Below are positions 7,815-17,351 of a DNA stretch of 64,000 bases, in pieces (position 1 is the first letter of the stretch; each line of letters opens with the position of its first letter). The stretch covers positions 1 through 64,000 of the forward strand of contig JBBIOU010000011.1 of NCBI GenBank assembly GCA_037443205.1. Direction: 5' to 3'. The notes under the pieces were generated by a model, which worked only from the letters and a program-made list of their open reading frames with translations, made no database searches and was not told the DNA's origin. Both the position numbers and the translations under genes were made by a program. The DNA is from JBBIOU01 sp037443205 (GTDB lineage Bacteria > Bacteroidota > Bacteroidia > Flavobacteriales_D > UBA2798).

Positions 7815-9452
7815 TTAGATTTCTTGTTGTATCATTTTTAATTCTTCGATTGCTTTATTGCAGGTTTGTTCAATTTCTGCAAAATATAATTTCATTTCGT
7901 TATCATTTAATTGTTCAAGTTTAGCATATTCTGTTGAAGAAAACAAGCGGCTGAGACTTTTTATGCCCATGTAGGCAACTATTCCTTTGATTTTATGGAT
8001 GCTTTCGCGTATAGACTTATAGTCTTTGTTTAAGGCATGTTGCTTTAATATTTCCAATTCATCGGGCAGGTTTTGCAAAAATATGTTTATGTATTTTAAA
8101 ATACGTTCTTTATTATCTTTGGTTAGTTCCTGCAAATGTTCTAAGTCTACATATTTAAAGCGTTGCAGTTTTTCGTTCAGTCGCCATTTTTTTTGTATTT
8201 GGTTAAGTATTTTATTGCCCAGTAAATTAATGTCAATGGGTTTGGCAATGTAATCATTCATACCTGCTTTAAAACAGCTTTCGGCTACATTTTCCAAGGC
8301 ATGTGCAGTCATGGCAATGATAGGTGTTTCACTGCGCGGGTATTTCATGTTTTTACGGATGTATTGGCACACTTCATAGCCATTTTTTTTAGGCATTTGT
8401 AAATCCATAAGTACCACATCAAATGACTCTTTTTGCATTTTAATTATAGCATCTTCTCCGTCTTCTGCCAGTTCAATTTGCAAAGCGTTATTAGCTTCTT
8501 TCAATAAATCATGTAGTATTTCGCGGTTTATCAGATTATCGTCAACGGCCAGAATTTTTATATTACCTAATTTTTCAAAAGGATTTGTATTGGCGTTTTG
8601 TTGCTGTTCGGTTTTTTCGTTAGTTTTTTCGTAGGTTATTTCAACCGTAAAGGTAGTTCCCTCCAGGTATTGGCTTTTAACATCAATGGTTCCGTTTTGC
8701 AGTTCTACCAGTTTTTTGGTAATTGCCAGGCCTAAGCCAGTGCCACCACTGTGTTTTATGGTATGACGTGTTTCTTGTTGATATTGATTAAAGATAGTAC
8801 TCAGATTACTTTTTCTTATGCCTTTACCGGTGTCAATTACTTCAAAGCGTAATTTTATTTTTTCTGCATCTTCGGATACGATGCTTACTTTAAGTTCTAC
8901 TTTTCCTATGTCGGTAAATTTAATGGCATTGGTAGTAAGGTTAATTAAAATTTGATTGAGGTGTTTGGCATCTCCGCAAATTACGGGGGGTATGTTTTTA
9001 TCAATATCGGTAATAAATTGTATGCCTTTTTGTTCAGCCCTGAATGATAACATTTGATGAATGCCGCTTATTAATTCGCTAATCATAAAATTAACGCTTC
9101 TTATTTCTACCATGTTGCTGTCTAACTTGGCTAAGTCCAAAACGTCATTTACAATTAGCAGGGCGCTATCAACGCTTGCCTGAATCGTGTCAACATATTT
9201 TTTTTGTTTATCATCAAGTCTTAATTTTGATAATAATTGTGCGCCACCGGCAATTGCATTTAAAGGGGTTCTAAGTTCGTGGCTGGTATAAGCCAAATAG
9301 CGTTCATGTTCGAGCAAAGTATTTTTTGCCTGTTCGGCTTCTTTTATCAGGAGTGCATTTTCTTGTTTTAATTTTCGGTTATGCACATAGAATAAACCAG
9401 CCGCTATTAAAAATATGATGGCAAGCGATATGAAAATAATTAGCAGCAACAC
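7815..9452 (-). CDS. Hybrid sensor histidine kinase with receiver and HPt domains, no sensor domain
   Basis: 545 residues. One N-terminal membrane helix (about residues 2-23, LLLIIFISLAIIFLIAAGLF), then a short coiled segment and HisKA with the phospho-His in YTSHELRTPLNA (residue ~58). HATPase_c shows NQILINLTTNAIKFT, DTGKGI and GGTGLGLAI. A receiver (about 297-415; acceptor Asp in VVLMDLQMPKKNG, Lys in IAKPI) is followed by an HPt domain with its His in SIHKIKG. No periplasmic, PAS or TPR sensor is present. The GTG start at 9452-9450 overlaps the upstream amidase stop by one base (TAGTG), so the two are probably translationally coupled. The likely output is the LytTR regulator next door. 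Confidence 0.93.
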   Translation of the reverse strand: MLLLIIFISLAIIFLIAAGLFYVHNRKLKQENALLIKEAEQAKNTLLEHERYLAYTSHELRTPLNAIAGGAQLLSKLRLDDKQKKYVDTIQASVDSALLIVNDVLDLAKLDSNMVEIRSVNFMISELISGIHQMLSFRAEQKGIQFITDIDKNIPPVICGDAKHLNQILINLTTNAIKFTDIGKVELKVSIVSEDAEKIKLRFEVIDTGKGIRKSNLSTIFNQYQQETRHTIKHSGGTGLGLAITKKLVELQNGTIDVKSQYLEGTTFTVEITYEKTNEKTEQQQNANTNPFEKLGNIKILAVDDNLINREILHDLLKEANNALQIELAEDGEDAIIKMQKESFDVVLMDLQMPKKNGYEVCQYIRKNMKYPRSETPIIAMTAHALENVAESCFKAGMNDYIAKPIDINLLGNKILNQIQKKWRLNEKLQRFKYVDLEHLQELTKDNKERILKYINIFLQNLPDELEILKQHALNKDYKSIRESIHKIKGIVAYMGIKSLSRLFSSTEYAKLEQLNDNEMKLYFAEIEQTCNKAIEELKMIQQEI

Positions 9453-12400
9453 TAATGTTTTTGAAATACAGCTATCCGGTTATTAATTTTTACAAAATAT
9501 TTGCCTGCGGCTAAAACAGTGGGGTCGAGCTTAATTTTGTTTTCGCCAGGGTTGAGGTTTACAATTTTGCTGAATATTAATTTACCGTTTATGTCATATA
9601 TTTCCAGTGGTGTGTTTTTATAGTTGTCGCTAAACAGAATGATATGAGTTTGTTCATTTATCGGATTGGGGAATACCAACAAGGTGTGGTTTTCTTCAAG
9701 GTTGTTTACCTGGTTAGCATTTAAAACAACGATGGATTTTGTAAGGGTATCATTGGGGCAGGTGCCATTTATGGCTATTAAACTAACCATATATACTCCG
9801 GGTTGTGTGTATAAATGCCAGGGGTTAAATCCGGTAGAGAAGTTGCCATCTCCAAAATTCCAATAATAACCATTGGCATTCACCGACTGATTGTTAAAGC
9901 CTACAAATGCATTGGGTAAATAAACGGTATCATTGGTTTCGGTAAATTGTGCTAAGGGCAAGGGGTCAATTTGTATTTGAATAGTTTGTTCTAACGAATC
10001 TATCCCGCCCGGTCCGGTGGCAATAAGTTTTACGTTGTATGTGCCGCTGCTTGCATAATATACTTTAGGAGCAACGGCAGTGCTGGTTGCGGGGCTGCCA
10101 CCGGGAAAAAACCAGTAATACGAATTTGCATTTGAGGTGTTATTGATAAAGGTTACCGAATCGTTTATGCAGAGGTAAGAGCTTTGTGCATAGTAATTAA
10201 CGGTTGGAGGTGTAAATGGTACTTGCAGCAGTTGTCCGTCAGAAGAACTGATGGGAGAGAGCAAGCCTGCCCCGTTTTCTGCACGTACCGAAAAATAATA
10301 AGTGGTTCCGTAACTGAGGTTTAAGCCGGTAACTGTTACTGAATCGTACCAGGCATTGTCAGTCCAGTTTTGTATATCGGTTTGTGCAGGTGCTGTACCA
10401 ATGGCAAACCAGTATCTGGCTATATCTGAGTGTGTATCGGAGGAGCTACTCCAATTAGCAGACAACTGGGTATTGTTGTAAGTAATATTTATATCGGCAC
10501 CGGTACCGTCATTAACTTGTATGATGCTATTGGGGGCGGTCCAGTCAACGTTTATGTTTTGAAGGCTTTCGGCAGAAATATTTCCGGCATTATCGTTAAC
10601 GATGGATTTTATTTTTCCGGCCGGTGTAAGGGGGTTGGTATTTTGATAACGCAAATCGCCATTTGCACCCACTAAAATATTTGTGCTTGTATTTCTGCTT
10701 CTGAATATTTTAAAGTTGTTTACTGTATAAATACAATTTCCGCTTCTAAATGAAACGTAATTACCCGAGGCGTATGGCGAAGAGTCTGTCCAGGTTTGCA
10801 CCAGGCTATTGTCTATGTATATCATATGTTTGCCGGTAATTCTATCATACATTACTTTAAAATCGTACCATTGATTAGCGTTAAAGTTAAAGTTAACTTC
10901 ATCTACCATGGTAAAAACATCATTGGTTACTTTATATAATTGTACTTTATCGTTATCTAACCTGAACCAGATAAAATAAGAATTTCCTCTGTTTGTTAAA
11001 TTGGGTTGGTCGCAAAAATAGTGTAGTCCTGCTCTGCGATTGTTTCCGCTGCCTTCCATTTTACCGGCCCAGTGATATAAGTAGCGATTGCTTAGCGAGT
11101 GATTGATGTAGGCATATATATTGGTATTTCCGTTGTTTTCGTCAGTTTGTTGCAGATACCCGTTGTTTATATTCCAGTTGCCGGATGCATTGGTCCAGTC
11201 GGGATGAATGTTTGGTAAATCAAAATTATCGCTAAAAAAACCTCTTTGTGCATTGGCTCTCCAGTCGGTGCCATCAAAATCTATAACCTGATAAAAAGCT
11301 TTTTCAATGCCGCTACCGCCCACATTGTCGGCATCATTAAAGTTTACGATAAAGTCTTGGGTTACCCAGTTGGCAGGAGGCAAAATTTGGGTGGTGGGCG
11401 GTGTAAGGTCGCTGGGTGGAGGCGGGGTGGCATTGCTGGTCCAGGATGCTGCCCAGCCTGCGGCCGTAGTGGCGCAATCAGAACGAAATTCAACCAAAAT
11501 TGCTCCCCCGCTCGAGGTAACAGTTCCCGGACTGTTGGTGCCGGTGTATTTACCAATGAGTGGTGAAGAAGTATTGTTTCCATTGTAGATGAACAAAAAA
11601 TCCCAGTTGTTTTCCAGATTGAAACTGCTAAAAGTAAGTGTTACCGAAGTTGCTCCGGGAGGTGCAATCAACCAGAGTTTACGTTCGTCATTGGCATAAT
11701 TACCGCTTTGACCACCACTGTCGTAAAATGTTCCGGAGGTAGTGTTAAGCGGTGTAATTATCGGATTATCATTGATTAATTTATAATATTTTTCCCAATC
11801 CCAATTTATACCCGGGTCGGTATGGGTTTGGTTGGGATAATGCTGGTGGCCTTTAATTTTTGTACAACTGCCTAATACATTTATGCCTGATGATGAATTG
11901 CCAAAGTAAGTTCTAAGCGGATTTATGCCATAACCACTGTTGCATACATCTTTGCTGATATTGGCACTTGATTGATACATTACCTGGGTGTACCATTGCG
12001 GTTGAGTTACATAGCCTTCGTGCTCGTAGCCTATGGTATATGGATTTTCGCTGCCTACGTGCCAGGCTTTATTTGCTTCTAATACCATTTGAGTAATTTG
12101 ACCATCGGATGAGCGTAAAACATAATGAAATGAAACATTTGAATTGCAGTTTTGCGACCAGGAAATAGCTCCGGCATAGGTGCCTTGAATGGTATGTATG
12201 GTAATGGCAGAAACGGGGGTGCCGTTGCGCGAACTGTAATTACAAGTAGGGGCTGGATTCCATAGCGCAGGGCCGTAATCAGGCGAACGGTAATTGCCTT
12301 CATCTTGTAAGAATTGATAGGTGATACCGGTTTCTGTTTTTAATCCTTGCGGGGTTATTTTTATTTTCTGAGCTTGTAATACCTGTAAATTATCGCCATA

Positions 12401-12979
12401 AATATCTTGCAGATTGATTGCATAGTTGGGGAAATTGTATTGCGTTTGTTTTTCGGCATCATTTAAAAAAGTAAACACCATATAGGTAAATGATTTTTGT
12501 GCAAAATCGTTCATGGCATTGCCTTCGGGAAGTTCACTTAGTTCTGTAAGTATATTTTCGTGTTTTTTCCAGCCTTGCAGATTATTTTTTTGTTGCAGGA
12601 TAGTATGGTATGCTTTTGCATAAGCCAATATATTTTTTTCGGGAGAGTTGATTATTTCGTTGGTACTGTACCCTGAAAGGTTTGAAATTTTAATTAAATT
12701 GTTTTTAAAATAATTTTTACCGTCTAAGGTTAAACCCATTACACCATATACCCTTGGCAAACCCATACAACTTTCTGCTTCGCTGCTGTCAATATGTGTT
12801 ATGCGTGTTTGACTCCAGGCAACAGCCTCCAGCAAACCTTGGGGTATATCAGGAAAAAGTTGATAAGCCTTATTGAAATAAGGGGCAAAGTTTGTTTGTT
12901 TATGTGTATAACTGTTGGCTATTTGTGCCTGCAGAGATGGGGTAGAGAGAATTAAAAATGTGTATAAAATTTTTTTCAT
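9452..12979 (-). CDS. Secreted multidomain N-acetylmuramoyl-L-alanine amidase with T9SS type A tail
   Basis: 1175 residues. Signal peptide ~1-18 (ending SLQA). Residues ~25-130 resemble the helical lysozyme-like module that precedes some amidases (IPQGLLEAVAWSQTRI...YGVMGLT); the usual glutamate seems replaced by Gln. Amidase_2/PGRP domain ~255-405 has zinc-ligand candidates in ITIHTIQG, KGHQHYPN and THTDPG. A CUB-like domain (~416-520), a LamG-like region (~585-780), FN3 (~820-915), two PKD domains (~925-1080; YYWNFGDGN) and a T9SS type A domain (from VFPNPINEQT) follow. It probably cleaves peptidoglycan at the cell surface or outside. It heads the operon with the kinase and LytTR regulator, an uncommon pairing. 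Confidence 0.88.
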   Translation of the reverse strand: MKKILYTFLILSTPSLQAQIANSYTHKQTNFAPYFNKAYQLFPDIPQGLLEAVAWSQTRITHIDSSEAESCMGLPRVYGVMGLTLDGKNYFKNNLIKISNLSGYSTNEIINSPEKNILAYAKAYHTILQQKNNLQGWKKHENILTELSELPEGNAMNDFAQKSFTYMVFTFLNDAEKQTQYNFPNYAINLQDIYGDNLQVLQAQKIKITPQGLKTETGITYQFLQDEGNYRSPDYGPALWNPAPTCNYSSRNGTPVSAITIHTIQGTYAGAISWSQNCNSNVSFHYVLRSSDGQITQMVLEANKAWHVGSENPYTIGYEHEGYVTQPQWYTQVMYQSSANISKDVCNSGYGINPLRTYFGNSSSGINVLGSCTKIKGHQHYPNQTHTDPGINWDWEKYYKLINDNPIITPLNTTSGTFYDSGGQSGNYANDERKLWLIAPPGATSVTLTFSSFNLENNWDFLFIYNGNNTSSPLIGKYTGTNSPGTVTSSGGAILVEFRSDCATTAAGWAASWTSNATPPPPSDLTPPTTQILPPANWVTQDFIVNFNDADNVGGSGIEKAFYQVIDFDGTDWRANAQRGFFSDNFDLPNIHPDWTNASGNWNINNGYLQQTDENNGNTNIYAYINHSLSNRYLYHWAGKMEGSGNNRRAGLHYFCDQPNLTNRGNSYFIWFRLDNDKVQLYKVTNDVFTMVDEVNFNFNANQWYDFKVMYDRITGKHMIYIDNSLVQTWTDSSPYASGNYVSFRSGNCIYTVNNFKIFRSRNTSTNILVGANGDLRYQNTNPLTPAGKIKSIVNDNAGNISAESLQNINVDWTAPNSIIQVNDGTGADINITYNNTQLSANWSSSSDTHSDIARYWFAIGTAPAQTDIQNWTDNAWYDSVTVTGLNLSYGTTYYFSVRAENGAGLLSPISSSDGQLLQVPFTPPTVNYYAQSSYLCINDSVTFINNTSNANSYYWFFPGGSPATSTAVAPKVYYASSGTYNVKLIATGPGGIDSLEQTIQIQIDPLPLAQFTETNDTVYLPNAFVGFNNQSVNANGYYWNFGDGNFSTGFNPWHLYTQPGVYMVSLIAINGTCPNDTLTKSIVVLNANQVNNLEENHTLLVFPNPINEQTHIILFSDNYKNTPLEIYDINGKLIFSKIVNLNPGENKIKLDPTVLAAGKYFVKINNRIAVFQKH

Positions 12980-13000
12980 AACAGGTTATAATTTTCTATT

Positions 13001-13008
13001 CAAATATA
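13001..13008 (-). promoter_or_regulatory. -7 box for the amidase/kinase/regulator operon
   Basis: Minus strand reads TATATTTG, a perfect TAnnTTTG match, 21 bases before the amidase ATG at 12979. No convincing -33 box at 19-21 bases. Confidence 0.45.
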
Positions 13009-13118
13009 ATTAATTTTTATTATGCAATATTAATAAGTTTCTAAAAATTAAATACTTAGTAAACGATGAAATAATTTTTAGTTAATATTACCGGTATAGC
13101 TTTACGAAAAATAAAAAT

Positions 13119-13961
13119 ATGTATCGACTATATTTTTTGTGTTTATTTTTTGCTTTTAATGCTTGTGATAGTAATGAAGAAAATTCGTTTGATCGAAAGA
13201 TAAAAATTAAAGCATCGGGCAGCGAAACTATGCATATTTTTATGCGCAATATAGTTAATAATTTTAATGAAGAGAGCAATACGCATTATGTGATGTATAG
13301 TGGATTAGGGAGTAATCAGGGAATACAGTCACTTATTTCGGGCGAGTCGGATATTATTTTTAGTTCGCGCGATTTAACGGCTGATGAAGTAAAAGCCATT
13401 ACAGAGAAAAATATAAAAATCAGTATTACAGAGTTGGCTTATGATGGATTGCATATAATAGTAAATTCCAAAAATGAAATAAATAAACTTTCCAAAGAAG
13501 AATTAAAGCAAATTTATACCGGTAAAATAAAAAACTGGAATACGCTGACAGGCGTAAATGAAAGAATATATGTGTATGCACGTAATTCAAACTCGGGCAC
13601 ACATAGTTATTTTAAAAAAGAAGTACTGGATGATGAAAATTATTTGATGGATTGTATTTTTTTGGAATCGAACGAAAAAATTGTAGAAGCTGTGTCAAAA
13701 AATTTAAATGCAATTGGCTATGTAGGTGCCGGTTATAATGCCATGGCGGTTAAAACGCTGGCGATAGATTTTACAAATCAAAACAATTATGTATTACCAG
13801 AATACATGAATATTGAAAATCGCACGTATCCGCTTTCGCGCGCTTTATATATGATATATAATATTGCTAACGAAGATAAACTAAAACCGTTTATTCAAAT
13901 ACTTTATAGCTCATCAACCCGCGAAATAATACGCCAGAGCGGTTTTATACCTGCCCGATAA
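13119..13961 (+). CDS. PstS-family phosphate-binding lipoprotein, orphan
   Basis: 280 residues; lipobox FNAC gives a predicted membrane-anchored periplasmic protein. IKASGSETMHIFMRNIV, GLGSNQGIQSLISGESDI and VNSKNEINKLSKEELKQIY, followed by YARNSNSGTHSYFKKEVL, are the substrate-binding signatures of the PBP-like/PstS family (SGS and SGT loops bind phosphate). No pstC, pstA, pstB or phoU is next to it; the next gene is convergent, with stops 8 bases apart. A 1-mismatch -7 box (TAGCTTTA) lies at 13097-13104. It may serve a distant transporter or act as a phosphate sensor. Confidence 0.85.
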   Translation: MYRLYFLCLFFAFNACDSNEENSFDRKIKIKASGSETMHIFMRNIVNNFNEESNTHYVMYSGLGSNQGIQSLISGESDIIFSSRDLTADEVKAITEKNIKISITELAYDGLHIIVNSKNEINKLSKEELKQIYTGKIKNWNTLTGVNERIYVYARNSNSGTHSYFKKEVLDDENYLMDCIFLESNEKIVEAVSKNLNAIGYVGAGYNAMAVKTLAIDFTNQNNYVLPEYMNIENRTYPLSRALYMIYNIANEDKLKPFIQILYSSSTREIIRQSGFIPAR

Positions 13962-13969
13962 GAAACGTA

Positions 13970-14323
13970 TTATAAATCATTTTTAAGCTTTTCAAGAGCT
14001 TCTTTTATTTTCAGAAGTTTTTCTTCTATCAGAGCCTGTGTGTTTGTATGGGTGTTTATGCCCATTTTTTTTTCTTTGGTTATTCTTTCTTTGGCGCCAT
14101 GTAAGGTAAAGCCTTCTTCTTTTACCAATTTATAAATTAACTTTAGTACTTCAATATCATCGGGGGTGTAAAACCGATTACCTTTTTTATTTTTTGAGGG
14201 TTTTAAAAACGAGTTAAATTCTTTTTCCCAAAACCTAATAAGCGAAGCATTTACGTCAAACATATTTGCCACTTCGCCAATGCTGTAATATAGTTTTTGT
14301 ATGGGTTTTTCTTTATAAGGCAT
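13970..14323 (-). CDS. MerR-family transcriptional regulator
   Basis: 117 residues. The N-terminal winged helix-turn-helix is clear: YYSIGEVANMFDVNASLIRFWEKEF, then NRFYTPDDIEVLKLIYKLV. The C-terminal ~45 residues (IEEKLLKIKEALEKL) form a short coiled coil and carry no cysteines or effector domain, so it is not a metal or redox MerR sensor. Common in Bacteroidetes. It starts 18 bases after panB, suggesting read-through from the panB promoter. Targets unknown. Confidence 0.9.
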   Translation of the reverse strand: MPYKEKPIQKLYYSIGEVANMFDVNASLIRFWEKEFNSFLKPSKNKKGNRFYTPDDIEVLKLIYKLVKEEGFTLHGAKERITKEKKMGINTHTNTQALIEEKLLKIKEALEKLKNDL

Positions 14324-14341
14324 TTATTTTAACAGACATAA

Positions 14342-15160
14342 TTAGTAAGATTCTTTTTCGTTGGGGAAGTCTCGGCTCTTAACGTCTTTGATATATTGTT
14401 TTACGGCCCGGTTTATAATTTCATTTAGGTTAGCATACCTGCGTAGAAAACGGGGTTGAAATTCTGTGGTAATTCCCAGCATATCGTGCATTACGAGTAC
14501 TTGCCCGTCTACCTGGTTGCCGGCACCTATCCCGATAATGGGAATTTTAAGCCGGGTAGCAACTTTAGCTGCGAGGCTGGCCGGTATTTTTTCAAGTACT
14601 ATGGCAAAACAACCTGTTTCTTCGAGTATGGCTGCGTCTTCGAGCAATCGTTTGGCTTCTTCTTCTTCTTTGGCGCGCACAACGTAGGTGCCAAATTTAT
14701 AAATTGATTGTGGAGTCAATCCTAAATGCCCCATAACCGGAATACCTGCCGATAGAATGCGTTGTACCGATTCTTTTATTTCTCTGCCTCCTTCCATTTT
14801 TACGGCATGGGCACCTGATTCTTTCATAATTTTTACGGCAGCATTCAAAGCTTCTTTAGAATTTCCCTGGTAGGTTCCAAAGGGTAAATCAACTACTACC
14901 AGACATCTTTTTACGGCACGTATTACTGATGAAGCATGGTATATCATTTGATCCAGTGTAATAGGCAATGTGGTTTCGTGTCCTGCCATTACGTTGCTGG
15001 CAGAGTCGCCAACTAATATAACATCTATTCCTGCACTATCTATTAATGCTGCCATAGAGTAATCATAAGCAGTGAGCATACTTATTTTTTCTCCGCGCTG
15101 TTTCATTTCCTGCAACACGTGTGTAGTTACTCTTTTTACTTCTTTTTTAGATGCCGACAT
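14342..15160 (-). CDS. panB: 3-methyl-2-oxobutanoate hydroxymethyltransferase
   Basis: 272 residues; transfers a hydroxymethyl group from methylene-THF to 2-oxoisovalerate, the first committed step to pantothenate. Signatures include [39 protein letters not shown] (Mg-binding Asp), [17 protein letters not shown] and the catalytic Glu in IVLEKIP, with [18 protein letters not shown]. Full length for the family. A perfect -7 box lies upstream at 15190-15183. No panC or panD is nearby. Confidence 0.98.
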   Translation of the reverse strand: MSASKKEVKRVTTHVLQEMKQRGEKISMLTAYDYSMAALIDSAGIDVILVGDSASNVMAGHETTLPITLDQMIYHASSVIRAVKRCLVVVDLPFGTYQGNSKEALNAAVKIMKESGAHAVKMEGGREIKESVQRILSAGIPVMGHLGLTPQSIYKFGTYVVRAKEEEEAKRLLEDAAILEETGCFAIVLEKIPASLAAKVATRLKIPIIGIGAGNQVDGQVLVMHDMLGITTEFQPRFLRRYANLNEIINRAVKQYIKDVKSRDFPNEKESY

Positions 15161-15182
15161 AGGTTAAACTTTATGCTTTATG

Positions 15183-15190
15183 CAAATCTA
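15183..15190 (-). promoter_or_regulatory. -7 box for panB
   Basis: Minus strand reads TAGATTTG, a perfect TAnnTTTG match, 22 bases before the panB ATG at 15160. No clear -33 element. Confidence 0.45.
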
Positions 15191-15235
15191 TGAAAACAAT
15201 TCTATTATATGACTTAAAATATGAGGGGTTATTAT

Positions 15236-16534
15236 TTATCTGTATAACCAGGCTGCAGGGTCTTGTTTAACAAAATCTTCTTCGGTTATTTTCCAAATTT
15301 CAAAATGCAACTCGCTAATGTTGTTGTCTTCGGTGCTCAGTAAAGTGCCAATTTCCTGTTTGGTTTTAATGTTTTGTCCTTTTTGAACAATAACATTACC
15401 CAGGTTGGCATATACAGTGCGGTAGGATCCATGGCTTATCATTACAGCTTTGCCGGCACCGGGGATAACAAAAATACTGGTAACGGTTCCTTCAAATACC
15501 GCCCTTACTTTTGCAGCTTTTGTACTGCTTATATCTACACCGTTATTATTGGTAAAAATACCCGGAAGAGTAGGGTGTGGTTGTTTGCCAAAACCAATGG
15601 TAATTTCGCCTTTTTCTACAGGCCATGGTAATTTACCTTTGTTGTTTTCAAATTTTGCGGATTCGAGTTGTGCTTCGGGGGTTTCGGTAAATCCGGTGTT
15701 TGTTTTGTTATTTTTATTATTTACCGGATTATCAGCGATATTTTTTTTGTTTGCTGCCCGCTTTTCTTTTTCCATCCTTTCTTTTTCTTTGCGCTGTTGT
15801 TCTCTGATTTCTTCTTCAATGGCTTTTTTAATTTGTTGAGCTATACGTTTTTTTGTTTCTTCCTGTTCTTGCAAGATTTTTTTCAGTTTTGTTTCTTCTT
15901 TTTTTAATTCGTTTAATGCAATGTGTTGTTTTTCTTTATCTTTATTAAAGTTTTCTTTTTCTTTTTTTTGAATGTCTGCTAAATTTTCTTTTTCTTTAAC
16001 TTTTTCGTCCAGTAAACTTATTTTTTGCTGCAGTGCATTTTGTGTTTGAGTAATAATATCCATTTGTCGTTTTCGGTAATCGCCAAACTGTCGCAGGTAT
16101 TTTGCCCGCTGGTAGCCTTGGTTAAAATTTTCTGATGCAAAAACAAACATTAAATTGTGGTATGTATTTCTGTTTTTATAAGCGTAAAATACCATTTTAG
16201 CATATTGTTCTTTTACTCTTTTTAAGTCTTCTTCCATAGCTTTGATTACGCTTTTTGTTTCTTCGATTTGTTTATTTAGATAGCGTATTTGCGAGCTTAT
16301 ATTTTGCAATAATTCTTCGCGATAAGCGATTTGTTGGTTTATAATGGCTAATTCGGCAATGGTTAATCGTTCATGGTTTTTAATATTGCCTATTAAGGAT
16401 TTGGTGTTTTCTATTTTTTGTTCAAGCTCTTGTTGTTTTTGCTTTAATTTTTCGCTGTTTTTTTGAGCTGATAGCTTATTATAAAAAGCAAGCACAGCAA
16501 GTATTAGCCAAATAATTTTATTCCATTTTTTCAT
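15236..16534 (-). CDS. EnvC-like murein hydrolase activator (degenerate M23 peptidase, coiled coil)
   Basis: 432 residues: signal peptide (KKWNKIIWLILAVLAFYNKLSAQ), a long coiled coil (~25-265) rich in Lys, Glu and Gln, a Lys/Asn linker, and a C-terminal M23/LytM fold (~305-430). Two M23 zinc positions are altered: the usual HxGxD reads NNGVDIS, and the final HxH reads ELHFEI. That is how non-catalytic EnvC-type activators look, which switch on cell-wall amidases at division sites. The start overlaps the DUF4292 gene by 17 bases. Last gene of a packed four-gene envelope operon. Confidence 0.9.
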   Translation of the reverse strand: MKKWNKIIWLILAVLAFYNKLSAQKNSEKLKQKQQELEQKIENTKSLIGNIKNHERLTIAELAIINQQIAYREELLQNISSQIRYLNKQIEETKSVIKAMEEDLKRVKEQYAKMVFYAYKNRNTYHNLMFVFASENFNQGYQRAKYLRQFGDYRKRQMDIITQTQNALQQKISLLDEKVKEKENLADIQKKEKENFNKDKEKQHIALNELKKEETKLKKILQEQEETKKRIAQQIKKAIEEEIREQQRKEKERMEKEKRAANKKNIADNPVNNKNNKTNTGFTETPEAQLESAKFENNKGKLPWPVEKGEITIGFGKQPHPTLPGIFTNNNGVDISSTKAAKVRAVFEGTVTSIFVIPGAGKAVMISHGSYRTVYANLGNVIVQKGQNIKTKQEIGTLLSTEDNNISELHFEIWKITEEDFVKQDPAAWLYR

Positions 16535-17351
16535 AACCTTCGGGTACGTTGAACGGAAAATCTGTTATTTCGTTCACTTTTGTACGCGAATATTTTAAAA
16601 AAATACTGGCTTTTTGACGGGGTGAGGAAGCATTTATTAACACATCCATGGGGACTAAACTTGAATTAACCATTTCGTATTGCAGGTATTTTATGTCCAG
16701 CTCGGTTGTGTCTTGTAAATCATTTATTACAATTCTTGCCGGCCGAAATATCCCCGGATATATCCAATAGCGGTAAATGATATTTTCCTTTTTAAGTTGT
16801 TTGTCTTTTTCAAGGCTGCGTTTTAGTTTTCTTTTACCAACCGTAGACAGTAAATAACAGGCCGTGTCGGGTAATAATTTAAGTTTATCATCCATATTAA
16901 ATTGAGGCAAATTGCCGGCTATAATTTGCTGAAACAACAGGTAATCAATTTCTGTGTCAAAAATTTCGTTCAGATAATTAAAACTTTCCAGTAAATATTT
17001 TTTATCAAATTTATTTACCAGTTTAAATGAGTCTTTCGTAATGGCTGCATTAGCAACTACAATATTTAGTGCGCTGATAGACATCCAGATAATACTGTCT
17101 TTTTTGACGCGTAGGTTAGTTTTAAAAGATTTATCAAAACCGGGGGCGTCTACCTCTACAGATATGCGCGAACTGAAATAAGTGTATTGTAATCTTTCCA
17201 GATTAATGCTATCCAGTAGTTTAGATAAAGGAATATCTTTATGTAAATGATTTCTGAAATGAAATATTCTTTTACTTCGGCAGGATGCAGAAAATAAAAT
17301 TAACGCAATAAAAACGACAAAAATAAGTTTGTATATATTAATTTTATTCAT
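16518..17351 (-). CDS. DUF4292-family lipoprotein
   Basis: 277 residues with a lipobox (FSASC followed by RSKR). The body (DKSFKTNLRVKKDSIIWMSI, FQQIIAGNLPQFNMDDKL, IFRPARIVINDLQD) matches the Bacteroidetes DUF4292 family, which has a LolA/LolB-like curved beta-sheet character. Lipoprotein handling or outer-membrane assembly is plausible but unproven. It overlaps its upstream neighbour by 8 bases and its downstream neighbour by 17, so expression of the three is coupled. Confidence 0.87.
   Translation of the reverse strand: MNKINIYKLIFVVFIALILFSASCRSKRIFHFRNHLHKDIPLSKLLDSINLERLQYTYFSSRISVEVDAPGFDKSFKTNLRVKKDSIIWMSISALNIVVANAAITKDSFKLVNKFDKKYLLESFNYLNEIFDTEIDYLLFQQIIAGNLPQFNMDDKLKLLPDTACYLLSTVGKRKLKRSLEKDKQLKKENIIYRYWIYPGIFRPARIVINDLQDTTELDIKYLQYEMVNSSLVPMDVLINASSPRQKASIFLKYSRTKVNEITDFPFNVPEGYEKME

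Noticed and set aside
11246..11588. Overlapping Gly/Ala/Pro-rich frames on both strands within the amidase gene
   Set aside because: Low-complexity shadows of the CUB-like coding region.
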